Assembly: GCA_027489835.1 (NCBI GenBank)
Contig: JAIXZF010000391.1
Coordinates: 1 to 10,494, forward strand
Reading direction: 5' to 3'
DNA length: 10,494 nt
DNA from: Hyphomicrobiales bacterium
GTDB lineage: Bacteria > Pseudomonadota > Alphaproteobacteria > Rhizobiales > Beijerinckiaceae
The notes under the pieces were generated by a model that was given only the letters and a program-made list of their open reading frames with translations, was not told where the DNA came from and did not search any database. Made by a program: the position numbers and the translations under genes. Shown here piece by piece: positions 1 to 9,150 of the stretch (position 1 is its first letter; the number at the start of each line of letters is the position of its first letter).

Positions 1-243
1 ACCATGCAATGCCTCGCCGACACGCTCGATGCGCCGGTCGACCGCCCCGAAGTGCTCGAGACGACCGCGCTCGGCGCGGCCTATCTCGCCGGGCTCGCCT
101 CGGGCTTCTACCCGGAGCCTGAGGGCTTCGCCCGACGCTGGCGTCTCCAGCGCCGCTTCGAGCCTGCGTTGGCCGACGAGGCGCGCCAGGCCCGCTATGC
201 GGCCTGGAAGGACGCCGTCCGCCGCACGTTGTCGGCCGGCTGA
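1..243 (+). CDS. glpK: Glycerol kinase, C-terminal end (5' end outside window)
   Basis: Glycerol kinase phosphorylates glycerol to sn-glycerol-3-phosphate with ATP in the cytoplasm. Only the last 80 residues are present: the frame is open from base 1 (Thr, then Met-Gln) and stops at TGA 241-243. The stretch MQCLADTLDAPVDRPEVLET followed by TALGAAYLAGLASGFY is the conserved tail of the C-terminal FGGY-kinase domain. In typical GlpK it reads close to MQFLADILxxPVxRPxxxETTALGAAYLAG and is followed by a Trp/Phe/Pro-rich end with a closing AAWKDAV-like helix. The ATG at 4 is an internal Met, not the start. Other FGGY sugar kinases share the fold, but this motif combination is most typical of GlpK. 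Confidence 0.92.
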   Translation, partial: TMQCLADTLDAPVDRPEVLETTALGAAYLAGLASGFYPEPEGFARRWRLQRRFEPALADEARQARYAAWKDAVRRTLSAG

Positions 244-270
244 CAGGACGGCCCGGTGCACCATCCGCAA

Positions 271-298
271 CGGCAGGCGAGAGGCCCGAAGCCTGCCG
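271..298 (+). terminator. GC-rich stem-loop downstream of glpK
   Basis: CGGCAGGC (271-278) and GCCTGCCG (291-298) form a perfect 8-bp inverted repeat with a 12-nt loop, 27 nt after the glpK stop. No T-tract follows, so it is not a complete intrinsic terminator. It may stabilise the 3' end of the glpK mRNA or act together with the second hairpin at 310-344. Confidence 0.3.
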
Positions 299-309
299 CG
301 CGGTTGGCG

Positions 310-344
310 GCGGGCGTGGGGGGCGCCGGTCCGTCCGCGTTTTT
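310..344 (+). terminator. Candidate intrinsic terminator after glpK
   Basis: GCGGGCG (310-316) can pair with CGTCCGC (332-338) as RNA (7 bp, one G-U), with a 15-nt loop that itself contains the palindrome GGCGCC. One base later comes TTTTT (340-344), one of the few T-runs in this GC-rich spacer. Its position between glpK and the tRNA gene fits termination of the glpK transcript. The short T-run and large loop make it a moderate candidate. Confidence 0.4.
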
Positions 345-421
345 CGCTTGTAAGTGCGGGCCGCCTTGAGTACACGGCCCAGACCGTGATCGCGCCGCCC
401 TGGCGACGCCTGATCCCTTGC

Positions 422-495
422 TGGGGGATCGTCTAACGGTAGGACCCCAGACTCTGACTCTGGTTGTCTAGGTTCGAATCCTAGTCCCCCAGCCA
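422..495 (+). tRNA. tRNA-Gln (anticodon CTG)
   Basis: A full cloverleaf can be drawn. The acceptor TGGGGGA (422-428) pairs with TCCCCCA (485-491). The D stem is GTC/GAC (431-433/443-445) with a loop containing GG. The anticodon stem CCAGA/TCTGG (447-451/459-463) encloses loop CTCTGAC with anticodon CTG at 454-456. The T arm is CTAGG-TTCGAAT-CCTAG (468-484). G492 is the discriminator base and CCA (493-495) is encoded. The CUG anticodon reads the CAG glutamine codon, and the weak first acceptor pair is usual for bacterial tRNA-Gln. A possible but poor promoter (TTGTAA 348-353, 17 bp, TACACG 371-376) lies upstream. No repeat of the tRNA 3' end was noticed in the window, so there is no sign that it is a used attachment site here. 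Confidence 0.97.
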
Positions 496-632
496 ATCAC
501 GCTCCCTTCTGCAGCGCAGATGATGAGGCCACGGCCGCGCGCCGCTGGCGCATTGCATGTGGAGCGTCCGGTCGCACGCCTTGCCGCTCCGGCCGGGCTC
601 GGTCAGGCTCCCCGGGCGAGGGTTCAACGGCG

Positions 633-1763
633 ATGCGCTTCATCCACACGGCGGACTGGCAGATCGGCAAGGTGTTCCGCCAGTTCGGCGAGAAGGAAGC
701 CGTCCTGCAGCAGGCGAGGCTCGACGTGATCGACGCCATCGCAGCCCTGGCGCGCGCCGAAGGGGCCGCCGACATCCTGGTCGCCGGCGATGTCTATGAT
801 CATGACGCCCCCTCGGAGCGCACGCTGCGCGAGCCGCTCGAGCGCATGCGCCGCCATCCGGCCCTGCGCTGGCATCTCTTGCCCGGCAATCACGATCCGC
901 ACCGACCGCAGGGCCTGTGGGACCGCGTCCGCGGGCTCGGGCCGCCGCCCAACATCGTGCTGCACCTCGAATCCCAGCCTTTCGAGCTGTCGGGCGCGGT
1001 CATCCTTCCGGCCCCGCTGCTCCGCCGCAGCGAGCCGAGGGACGTCAGCGCCTGGATGGACGGCGCGCCCAGCCCGGATGGCTGGCTGCGCATCGGCCTC
1101 GCCCACGGCTCGGTCGCGGGCTTCGGCGGCGAGGGCGAGGCGGGCAATCCGATCGATCCCGCGCGGCCCCGCCTGGCGCGGCTGGATTACCTCGCCCTCG
1201 GCGACTGGCACCGCACCAACGCCATCGGGCCCAATGTGCACTATGCGGGCACGCCAGAGCCCGACCGCTTCGGCAGCCAGGAGGAGGGCGTCGCGCTGCT
1301 GGTCGACATCGCGGGGCCCGGAGCCAGGCCGGTCGTCGCGCCCCGGCGCGTGGGCCGCTACGTCTGGCGCGAGATCGGCCACCGGCTCGACGAGGCGGCC
1401 CATCTCGCCGACCTCGAGGCGATGCTCAGGGCGTTGCCCGAGCTCCCTGTCCTCGTGGCACGGCTGACGCTCGCCGGCGCGCTGCCGCTCGCCGGCCATG
1501 CTGAGCTCGATGGCCGGCTGCAGGCGCTCGAGGCCGCGATGTTCCGGCTCGACGTCGACCGTTCGGCCCTGGCGGCGCGACCGAGCCCGGCCGACCTCGA
1601 GGCGATCGATTTCGACGGCGTCCTGCGGCGCAGCTCGGACCGGCTGCTCGCTGAAGCGGCAGACGGCGACGAGGCGGCGCGGCGTGTGGCGGAGGATGCG
1701 CTGGTGGAGCTTTACCTCCGGGCCGTCCAGCCTGCCCCGGGCCGCAAGGGCCGGGCGGCATGA
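633..1763 (+). CDS. SbcD/Mre11/YhaO-like metallophosphoesterase, DNA repair exonuclease
   Basis: Calcineurin-like phosphoesterase of 376 residues, likely a Mn-dependent DNA nuclease that processes DNA ends with the ATPase encoded next. Motifs in order: HTADWQIG (5-12), GDVYD (52-56), GNHD (85-88), LAHGS (156-160) and LGDWH (189-193), the standard phosphoesterase order, followed by a C-terminal capping region. Two usual metal-ligand histidines are replaced: D-x-H of motif I is D8-W9-Q10, and GHxH of motif V is GDWH (Asp191). I recall such ADWQ/GDWH forms from a subgroup of bacterial 'DNA repair exonuclease' proteins, so this is more likely subgroup-specific than a loss of function. The start is ATG 633, because the first motif begins 5 residues in; upstream GCGAGGG gives only a weak ribosome site. 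The stop overlaps the next start (ATGA), so the two are co-translated. It could also be called YhaO-like; exact substrates are unknown. Confidence 0.88.
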   Translation: MRFIHTADWQIGKVFRQFGEKEAVLQQARLDVIDAIAALARAEGAADILVAGDVYDHDAPSERTLREPLERMRRHPALRWHLLPGNHDPHRPQGLWDRVRGLGPPPNIVLHLESQPFELSGAVILPAPLLRRSEPRDVSAWMDGAPSPDGWLRIGLAHGSVAGFGGEGEAGNPIDPARPRLARLDYLALGDWHRTNAIGPNVHYAGTPEPDRFGSQEEGVALLVDIAGPGARPVVAPRRVGRYVWREIGHRLDEAAHLADLEAMLRALPELPVLVARLTLAGALPLAGHAELDGRLQALEAAMFRLDVDRSALAARPSPADLEAIDFDGVLRRSSDRLLAEAADGDEAARRVAEDALVELYLRAVQPAPGRKGRAA

Positions 1764-4441
1764 AGATCACCAGCCTGACGGTCGAAGGGGCCGGACGCTT
1801 CAACACGAGCGTGACGCTCGGCGGCTTCGGCGATGGCGTCAACCTGCTGTGCGAGCCCAACGAAGTCGGCAAATCGACGCTCTTCCGCGCCCTGCGGGCC
1901 TGCCTGTTCGAGCGGCACAGCGCCCGCAACGAGGCGCTGCGGCAGCTCGGCTCCGACGGGCTCTCGCTGGCCCTCGTCGTCACCCTTCGCTTCGAGAAGG
2001 ACGGCTCGGCCTATGAGGTGCGCAAGCAGTTCCTGCGCGGCGCCAGCGCCTCGCTCCGACGCGGCGGCGTCGAGATCGCCCGCAACGCCGAGGCTGACGA
2101 GGAGCTGTGGCGCCTGCTGGGCGTGATGCCGGGCTCGGGCCGTTCGGTCGACGAGGCCGCCTTCGGCCTGCTCTGGGTGGCGCAGGGCCATTCCTTCCAT
2201 CTGCCCCAGCCGAGCGATGCTGCCAGCGGTGCGCTCGGGGCGGCGATCGAGGCCGAGGTGGGCGCCATGGTCGGGGGCGAACGCGCCAGGACGATGCTGG
2301 CCGACCTCGCGCGCGACATCGGGCAGGAGCTGACCGAGAAGAAGCTGCCGAAGACCGGCGGCAAGCTGAAGGAGGCGCTCGACCAGTGCGAGGCGCTGGG
2401 CCGGGCGCTGGCCGAGGCGCAAGGCCGGCTGGCGGCGGTCGACGAGCAGATGAGCCGCCTCGCCGGGCAGCGGCGGCAGCGCGCGGCGCTGGCCGACCCG
2501 GCCGAGGGCGAGGCGCTGCGGCGCGACCTTGAGGCGGCGGAGGCCGAGCTTCTGGCGGCACGGCAGGCGCAGGAGAAGCTGGCGCCCGTCGCGCTCCGGC
2601 TCGAGGCCGCCGAGGCTGCGCTGGCGGGGGCCGAGCGCGCCGCGGCCGAACTGGCCGAACGCGCGGCGCGGATCGACGATGATCGCGGGCGTCACGCGGC
2701 GCTCGCCCTGCGACTGGCCGCGCTGGAGGAAGATGAGCGCAAGGCCGCGCTTGAGCTGGCGACCGCCCGGACCCAGCTATCCGCGCTCGACGCCGCGGTC
2801 GAGGCGGACGAGGCGGAGATGGCCCGCGACCGCGAGCTCCAGGCGGCCGCCGCCGCGCTGGCGGGCCGCGACAGGCTGGCCTCACGCCGCGACGCGCTGG
2901 AGGCCCTGCGCGCCAGGCTGGCCGACATCGACGGCGCGCTGGCCGGCAACCCTGCCGATGTCGAAACGCTGCAGACACTGGATGCCGTCGAGCGTGAACT
3001 CGACCGCGCCGCTGTGCGCCTTGAAGCGGGCGCTGCGCGCATCGCCCTGGAGCCACTGGTGGCCGATATCGACGGCGTGACGCTGGGCGGCGAGTCCGTC
3101 ACCGGGCCGGTCAGCCGGTCGGTGACCACGCCGGTGGACATCGTCGTCGCTGGCCGCGTCCGCATCGCCGTGCTGCCGCCGCCCGGCTTTGGCGCGGACC
3201 ACGAGGCAGCGCGGAGCGCAGCTCAGGCGAAGCTGGCCAGCCTGCTCGCGCGCTGCGGGGCCGCGGGTACCGCTCGGCTGAGGCAGATGGGCGAGGCCCG
3301 GCGCGCGCTGGTAAGCGACCGCGCCAGCCTGATCGCCGGCCTCGAGGCATTCGACGCGGGGGCGAAGGATCTCGCAGGGGCCATCGCGCGGCTCGATGCC
3401 GACATCACGCGGATCGACGTGCAGGCGGCGCGCGCGCTGGCGCAGGCCGGCCTCGCGACGCCGCCCGAGCCCGCCGAGATCGAGCGCCGGCAAGCGCTCC
3501 TTGAAGCCCGCAGGGCCGAGACGCGGGTGGCCCGCGCCAGGCTCGACGGGCTGAAGGACAGCGCCAACGCGGCCCTGAACGCCGCGGCGCGCGAACGGGG
3601 CGGGCTGGATGCGGGCAAGGCCGGGATCGAGCGCCGCCTCGCCGGCGACCTCGCGCTCCTGCCCGACACCGAGCGCGCGGGCCGCATGGAGGCCGCGGCC
3701 GCCGAGGCCACGCGCGCGGCGCGGGCGCTCGCCCTCCGGACCGAGGAGCTCGAGGCCCTGCGCCGTTCGACTCCCGACGCTGCTGAGATCGAGCGGCTGG
3801 GCAACCGCGTCGCCCGCCTGAGAGACGCCGGAGCGCGGCGGCTCGACGCGATCCGTGACCTCGACGTCGCCATCGCCCATCTCGAGGGCCAGATCCAGAA
3901 CGCCGGGGCCGAGGGGCTTGGCGAGAAAGCAGCCGCGCTCGAGGACGAGCTGGCTCTCTGGCGCCGCGAGGCCGCGCGCCGGCAGCACCGTGTCGACGTG
4001 CTCAGGCGCCTGCACGACACCATCGCCTCCTGCCAGGATGAACAGCGCGAGCGGCTGAACGCGCCGATCAAGCGCCATCTCAAGCCCTTCCTGACGGACC
4101 TGTTCCCGGCCGCTGAGCTCGATCTGGGCGATCGCTACGCTGTCAGCGGGATCGCGCGGTCCGGCGCGGCGCGCGAGCGCTTCGAACTGCTCTCGGACGG
4201 CACCAAGGAGCAGATCGCCGTGCTGACCCGCCTCGCCATGGGCTCGCTGCTGGCGGAGCGGGGCCTCGCCGTCCCCATCGTGCTCGACGACGCGCTCGTC
4301 TACGCCGACGACGACCGCATCGAGCGGATGTTCGACGCCCTGTCCCGCGCGGCGGCGCGGCAGCAGGTCATCGTCTTCACCTGCCGCACCCGCAGCTTCG
4401 CGCGGCTCGGCGGACGCCGGCTGACCCTGTCCGCAACCTGA
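1760..4441 (+). CDS. SbcC/Rad50/YhaN-like ATPase with long coiled coil
   Basis: A protein of 893 residues with SMC/Rad50 layout: split ABC-ATPase halves at the two ends joined by an Ala/Arg/Glu/Leu-rich coiled coil. The N-terminal half has Walker A EPNEVGKST (32-40) and a Q-loop-like LLWVAQGHSF near residues 138-147. The C-terminal half has the ABC signature LSDGTKEQ (811-818), Walker B PIVLDDAL (839-846) and a following YADD D-loop. It is predicted to bind DNA and use ATP to control the nuclease partner encoded just upstream, whose stop codon overlaps this start (ATGA). No CxxC zinc hook is present: the scattered cysteines are single. Instead residues about 435-480 break the coiled coil with a Gly/Val/Thr/Pro-rich, probably beta-stranded segment. 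This and the length (shorter than E. coli SbcC) point to the YhaN-like branch. The family call is firm; the exact pathway is inferred. Confidence 0.9.
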   Translation: MKITSLTVEGAGRFNTSVTLGGFGDGVNLLCEPNEVGKSTLFRALRACLFERHSARNEALRQLGSDGLSLALVVTLRFEKDGSAYEVRKQFLRGASASLRRGGVEIARNAEADEELWRLLGVMPGSGRSVDEAAFGLLWVAQGHSFHLPQPSDAASGALGAAIEAEVGAMVGGERARTMLADLARDIGQELTEKKLPKTGGKLKEALDQCEALGRALAEAQGRLAAVDEQMSRLAGQRRQRAALADPAEGEALRRDLEAAEAELLAARQAQEKLAPVALRLEAAEAALAGAERAAAELAERAARIDDDRGRHAALALRLAALEEDERKAALELATARTQLSALDAAVEADEAEMARDRELQAAAAALAGRDRLASRRDALEALRARLADIDGALAGNPADVETLQTLDAVERELDRAAVRLEAGAARIALEPLVADIDGVTLGGESVTGPVSRSVTTPVDIVVAGRVRIAVLPPPGFGADHEAARSAAQAKLASLLARCGAAGTARLRQMGEARRALVSDRASLIAGLEAFDAGAKDLAGAIARLDADITRIDVQAARALAQAGLATPPEPAEIERRQALLEARRAETRVARARLDGLKDSANAALNAAARERGGLDAGKAGIERRLAGDLALLPDTERAGRMEAAAAEATRAARALALRTEELEALRRSTPDAAEIERLGNRVARLRDAGARRLDAIRDLDVAIAHLEGQIQNAGAEGLGEKAAALEDELALWRREAARRQHRVDVLRRLHDTIASCQDEQRERLNAPIKRHLKPFLTDLFPAAELDLGDRYAVSGIARSGAARERFELLSDGTKEQIAVLTRLAMGSLLAERGLAVPIVLDDALVYADDDRIERMFDALSRAAARQQVIVFTCRTRSFARLGGRRLTLSAT

Positions 4442-4585
4442 CCACCAAGGCCCAGGACAGGCGCCGCTCACGAAAATTTTGCCGGGGGCAGCGGCTCCTT
4501 TCAACGCCTTGCGCGTTAGGCTGGGGTGTCGCTGATCCATTCATCAAGGCAAGGACGGCCAGGAGCCGACAGAGCCGGCCAACGG
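4442..4585 (+). other. Spacer before crtE, no clear promoter found
   Basis: This 144-bp gap separates the nuclease/ATPase operon from crtE and must hold the crtE-W-Z promoter if those genes are transcribed on their own. It contains the only AT-rich patch nearby (GAAAATTTTG, 4472-4481) and a weak 6-bp inverted repeat GCCGCT/AGCGGC (4463-4468/4490-4495) with a 21-nt loop. CGTT occurs at 4514-4517, but the bases 16-17 bp upstream are GGCTC rather than GGAAC, so it is not a convincing EcfG promoter. No good TTGACA/TATAAT pair was found. Confidence 0.3.
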
Positions 4586-5491
4586 ATGGACGATCCCGGA
4601 GATGGTCTCGGGGCCGCGCCTGCCGTAATCGACGCCTTGCGCCTGCGCGTCGACGAGCGCCTGGCCCAGCTCCTGCCCTCCGCCGACAAGCCGCCCCATC
4701 GCCTGCACCGCGCCATGCGCCATGCGCTGCTCGCGCCCGGCAAGCGGATGCGGCCGCTGCTCACCCTGCTGACGGCCCGCCAATGCGGCCTTGGCGACTG
4801 GCGCGCCCTCGACGCCGCATGCGCCATCGAGATGGTCCACGCCGCCTCGCTCGTGCTCGACGACATGCCCTGCATGGACGATGCGGCCATGCGGCGCGGC
4901 CAGCCCACCACCCACAAGGCCTTCGGCGAGGACATCGCCATGCTGGCCGCGGTCGGGCTGCTCAATCAGGCCTATGCGACCCTTGCTGGATGCTCCGAAC
5001 TCGACGCGCGCACGCGCGCCGCGCTGTGCGCGCTGGTCGCGGCGACCGTCGGGCCGAACGGCCTCATTGGCGGACAGGAGTTCGACCTTCGCGACCGCGG
5101 CAGCGTCGACGATCCGGAAACCATCGCCCGCTTCAACCACGCCAAGACGGGCGTTCTGATGGAGGCGGCCGTCGAGGCCGGCGCGCTGGCCGCACGCGCC
5201 GACATCCGGACCCGGCTCGCCCTGCGCGGGTTCGCGCGCCATCTTGGCGACGCCTTCCAGATGATGGACGACATGATCGACGCATTGTCGACACCGGAGG
5301 CTGCGAGGAAGGACGTGCGCAAGGATGAGGGCCGCACCACGATCGTGACCCTGTTCGGCGTGAAGGGCTCGCGCGACGCCGTTCTCGGCCATGTCGAGAA
5401 AGGCTGCGCCGAGCTTGCGCGGGCGCGCTGCGGGGCCGATCCGCTGGCGGGCTTCGCCCGTGCCAGCTTCGCCCATCTCGTCCAGCTTTAG
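4586..5491 (+). CDS. crtE: Geranylgeranyl diphosphate synthase
   Basis: Isoprenyl diphosphate synthase (301 residues) that condenses isopentenyl diphosphate with allylic diphosphates to give C20 GGPP, the entry substrate for carotenoids. It shows the GKR motif (52-54), the first Asp-rich motif DDMPCMDD (92-99, the DDx4D form of bacterial CrtE/IspA) followed by RRGQPTTH, the GGQEFDL segment (162-168), and the second Asp-rich motif GDAFQMMDDMID (221-232). IspA (FPP synthase) is similar, but the carotenoid context favours GGPP synthase. I chose ATG 4586 over GTG 4526 because the 20 codons between them lack the strong third-position GC bias of the gene; the GTG does have TAGG five bases before it, so it is not excluded. 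The stop codon TAG 5489-5491 overlaps the ribosome site of crtW, so the genes form an operon with tight coupling. Confidence 0.93.
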   Translation: MDDPGDGLGAAPAVIDALRLRVDERLAQLLPSADKPPHRLHRAMRHALLAPGKRMRPLLTLLTARQCGLGDWRALDAACAIEMVHAASLVLDDMPCMDDAAMRRGQPTTHKAFGEDIAMLAAVGLLNQAYATLAGCSELDARTRAALCALVAATVGPNGLIGGQEFDLRDRGSVDDPETIARFNHAKTGVLMEAAVEAGALAARADIRTRLALRGFARHLGDAFQMMDDMIDALSTPEAARKDVRKDEGRTTIVTLFGVKGSRDAVLGHVEKGCAELARARCGADPLAGFARASFAHLVQL

Positions 5492-5495
5492 GAGG
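5490..5495 (+). promoter_or_regulatory. Strong Shine-Dalgarno of crtW overlapping crtE stop
   Basis: AGGAGG at 5490-5495, four bases before the crtW ATG at 5500, overlaps the last two bases of the crtE stop codon. It is the best ribosome site on the + strand of the cluster and fixes the crtW start. Confidence 0.8.
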
Positions 5496-5499
5496 ACCG

Positions 5500-6270
5500 A
5501 TGTCCGGGATACCGAACGACGACGTGATCGGCATCCGCAGCAGCGACGCCTTCGCGCGCCAGCGCGTCATCGGCCTTTCGCTCGCCGCGCTCATCATCGG
5601 CGCATGGCTGACGGTGCATGTCGGCGCGGTGTTCGGCCTCGACATCGCCTCCTCGCCCGTGCTTCTCACCATCGGCATCGTCGCGCTGCAGACCTGGCTG
5701 TCGGTCGGGCTGTTCATCGTCGCGCATGACGCGATGCATGGCTCGCTCGCCCCGTTCCAGCCGGGGGTGAACCGCGCGGTGGGCCGCCTCGCCCTGTTGC
5801 TCTACGCCGGCTTCAGCTACGACAAGCTCATCCCCAAGCATTTCGCCCATCACCGCCACGCCGGAACGGACGAGGACCCGGATTTCGACGCCGATCACCC
5901 GAGCGCCTTCTGGCCCTGGTTCGCGACCTTCTTCATCCGCTATGTCGGCTGGCGCGAGCTGGCAGTGCAGAGCGCGGTGTCGATCCTCTACGTGGTCGTC
6001 CTCGGCGTCTCCTACGCCAACCTCCTGCTGTTCTGGGCTCTGCCCGCCCTCCTCGCGGCAGCGCAGCTCTTCTATTTTGGCACCTACCGGCCGCATCGGC
6101 ACGAGGAGGACGGACCCTTCGCCGATCGGCACCGCAGCCGCAGCCATGACCTGCCGAACTGGCTCTCGCTGCTCACCTGCTTTCATTTCGGCTATCACCA
6201 CGAGCATCACAGCGCGCCGCACGTGCCCTGGTGGCGGCTGCCCCGGCATCGCCGGGAGGCCCGGCCATGA
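5500..6270 (+). CDS. crtW: Beta-carotene 4-ketolase (CrtW type)
   Basis: Membrane-bound di-iron oxygenase of the fatty-acid-desaturase superfamily (256 residues) that adds 4/4'-keto groups to beta-ionone rings, giving echinenone and canthaxanthin, or astaxanthin from zeaxanthin. Histidine clusters HDAMH (76-80), HxxHH in KHFAHHRH (113-120) and YHHEHH (232-237) are the metal-binding boxes. FGTYRPHR (193-200) and DPDFDADHP (126-134) are typical of CrtW. Hydrophobic segments near residues 23-48, 53-75, 95-106 and 160-190 suggest membrane helices. The ATG follows AGGAGG with a 4-nt gap. Its TGA overlaps the crtZ ATG (ATGA at 6267-6270). This is CrtW rather than the unrelated CrtO ketolase, which resembles CrtI. 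Ring specificity (mono- or diketo) cannot be read from sequence. Confidence 0.96.
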   Translation: MSGIPNDDVIGIRSSDAFARQRVIGLSLAALIIGAWLTVHVGAVFGLDIASSPVLLTIGIVALQTWLSVGLFIVAHDAMHGSLAPFQPGVNRAVGRLALLLYAGFSYDKLIPKHFAHHRHAGTDEDPDFDADHPSAFWPWFATFFIRYVGWRELAVQSAVSILYVVVLGVSYANLLLFWALPALLAAAQLFYFGTYRPHRHEEDGPFADRHRSRSHDLPNWLSLLTCFHFGYHHEHHSAPHVPWWRLPRHRREARP

Positions 6271-6776
6271 TCCTCGACCTTGCGATCGTGCTGGCGTCCG
6301 TCGCGGGCATGGAAGGCGTCGCCTATCTCGTGCATCGCCATGTCATGCATGGCGGGCTGGGCTGGCGTCTGCACCGCGACCATCACGAGGCGCACGACCA
6401 CGCCTTCGAGCGCAACGACCTCTACGCTGTGGTCTTCACAGCCATCGTCATCGCCGTCTTCGTGGGCGGCAACTGGATCTGGCCGCTCCAGCCCATCGCC
6501 ATCGGCGCGACCCTCTACGGCGTGCTTTACTTCATCGTGCATGACGGGCTGGTGCATCAGCGCTGGCCGTTCCGGCACGTGCCGCGCAAGGGCTATCTGC
6601 GCCGCCTGTATCAGGCGCACCTGCTGCACCATGCCACAGAGGGCCGCGAAGGCGCCGTGTCCTACGGATTTCTGTATGCGCCGCCCGTCAAGGAGCTGAA
6701 GCGGCAGCTTGCCGCCGGGCGCAGTCCGGTTCAGCAGGGACGCGACCAGAGCTCGTCCGACCGGACCGCCTGCTGA
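6267..6776 (+). CDS. crtZ: Beta-carotene 3-hydroxylase
   Basis: Membrane non-heme di-iron hydroxylase (169 residues) that adds 3/3'-OH groups to beta-rings, making zeaxanthin from beta-carotene and, with CrtW, astaxanthin from canthaxanthin. Histidine boxes are HRHVMH (23-28), HRDHHEAH (36-43), HDGLVH (92-97) and AHLLHH (117-122), with hydrophobic stretches at about 5-20, 53-68 and 75-92. GGGAGG (6254-6259) lies 7 nt upstream of ATG 6267, and the start overlaps the crtW stop. An earlier in-frame GTG (6231) would only add codons inside crtW and is rejected. The last 14-15 codons, Gln/Ser/Arg-rich and outside the catalytic core, overlap the 3' end of crtB on the other strand by 46 bp. Confidence 0.96.
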   Translation: MILDLAIVLASVAGMEGVAYLVHRHVMHGGLGWRLHRDHHEAHDHAFERNDLYAVVFTAIVIAVFVGGNWIWPLQPIAIGATLYGVLYFIVHDGLVHQRWPFRHVPRKGYLRRLYQAHLLHHATEGREGAVSYGFLYAPPVKELKRQLAAGRSPVQQGRDQSSSDRTAC

Positions 6777-7662
6777 GGCCGCCGGAAGGCGCCGGTGAGC
6801 GAGGTCACCCCCGCCGCCAGCGCCAGCCGCGCCTTGGCCCGGCCCGGCACCACCGCCCGTTCGTCCCAGGCGCGCGCTCCCGCCTGCCTGATGCGGCGCC
6901 CGATGGCGCGGTAGACGCCGCGCGCCGTGCCGATCGCCCAGGCCGAGCGCGTCGGCAGCGCCGCGACCCCGATCTCCGCCGAGGCGTAATAAGGTTCGGC
7001 CGCATCGAGCAGGCGGATGGCGACGCGGCTCAGCGCCTCCCGGTTTTCCGGCCGGCCAAGCCGCGCCGGGTCGAGCCCGGCTTCGTCGAGCCATGTCGCC
7101 GGCACGTAGATCCGGCCCATGCGCCAATCCTCGACGATGTCGCGCGCGATGTTGGTGAGTTGGAAGGCGAGGCCCAGATCGCAGGCCCGGTCGAGGATGC
7201 GTTCATCGGTGACGCCGAGCACGCGGCCCATCATCAGCCCGACGACGCCGGCGACATGGTAGCAATAGTCGAGCGTGTCCTCGATGGTCCGGTACTGGCG
7301 CCCGGCGACATCCATCGCGAAGCCGTCGACCAGGGCGAGCGCCTCGGCCAGCGGGATGGCATGCCGCTCGGAGACCCGGCGGAAGGCCTCGAACACCGGG
7401 TCGTCCTGCGCTTCGCCGCGATGCGCTGCGATGGTAGCGGCGCGCAGCGCGTCGAGGCGCGCCTTCGGCGTCTCGCGCATCGCGACCCGGCCATGCCCGA
7501 GCGATTGCCCGTCCACGACATCGTCGAGGTGCCGGCACCAGGCATAGAGCAGGCGGGCGCTGTCCCGGCTTTCGGGGTCGAGCAGCATCGCCGCGGCGTT
7601 GAAGCTCTTTGAGCCATGGCGCAGGGATTCGCCGGCGTCGCGCATGATGGCGTCCGCCTCGC

Positions 7663-7666
<4 letters not shown>
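6731..7666 (-). CDS. crtB: 15-cis-phytoene synthase
   Basis: Squalene/phytoene synthase family (311 residues); joins two GGPP molecules head to head into C40 phytoene, the first committed carotenoid step. The two Asp-rich substrate/Mg motifs are DDVVD (48-52), within YAWCRHLDDVVDG, and DIVED (176-180), within LTNIARDIVEDWRMGRIYVP. The YCYHVAGVVGLMM stretch (about 134-146) is also characteristic. The start ATG is the complement of 7664-7666, overlapping the crtI stop (ATGA), with AGGAGG (complement of 7672-7677) five nt upstream. It is the last gene of the crtY-I-B operon and converges on crtZ, with overlapping coding ends. The open frame continues upstream into crtI sequence, but that is GC-driven read-through. 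Confidence 0.96.

Positions 7667-9146
<1,480 letters not shown>

Positions 9147-9150
<4 letters not shown>

Noticed and set aside
348..376. TTGTAA-N17-TACACG as a promoter for the tRNA-Gln gene
   Set aside because: The -10 half matches the sigma-70 consensus poorly (3 of 6) and other spacings look equally good, so it is not listed as a feature.
4463..4495. GCCGCT/AGCGGC inverted repeat after the ATPase gene, considered as a terminator
   Set aside because: Only 6 bp with a 21-nt loop and no T-tract after it.
6231..6266. Upstream GTG start for crtZ
   Set aside because: It lies within crtW, has no ribosome site, and the ATG at 6267 has GGGAGG at good spacing and the usual CrtZ N-terminus.
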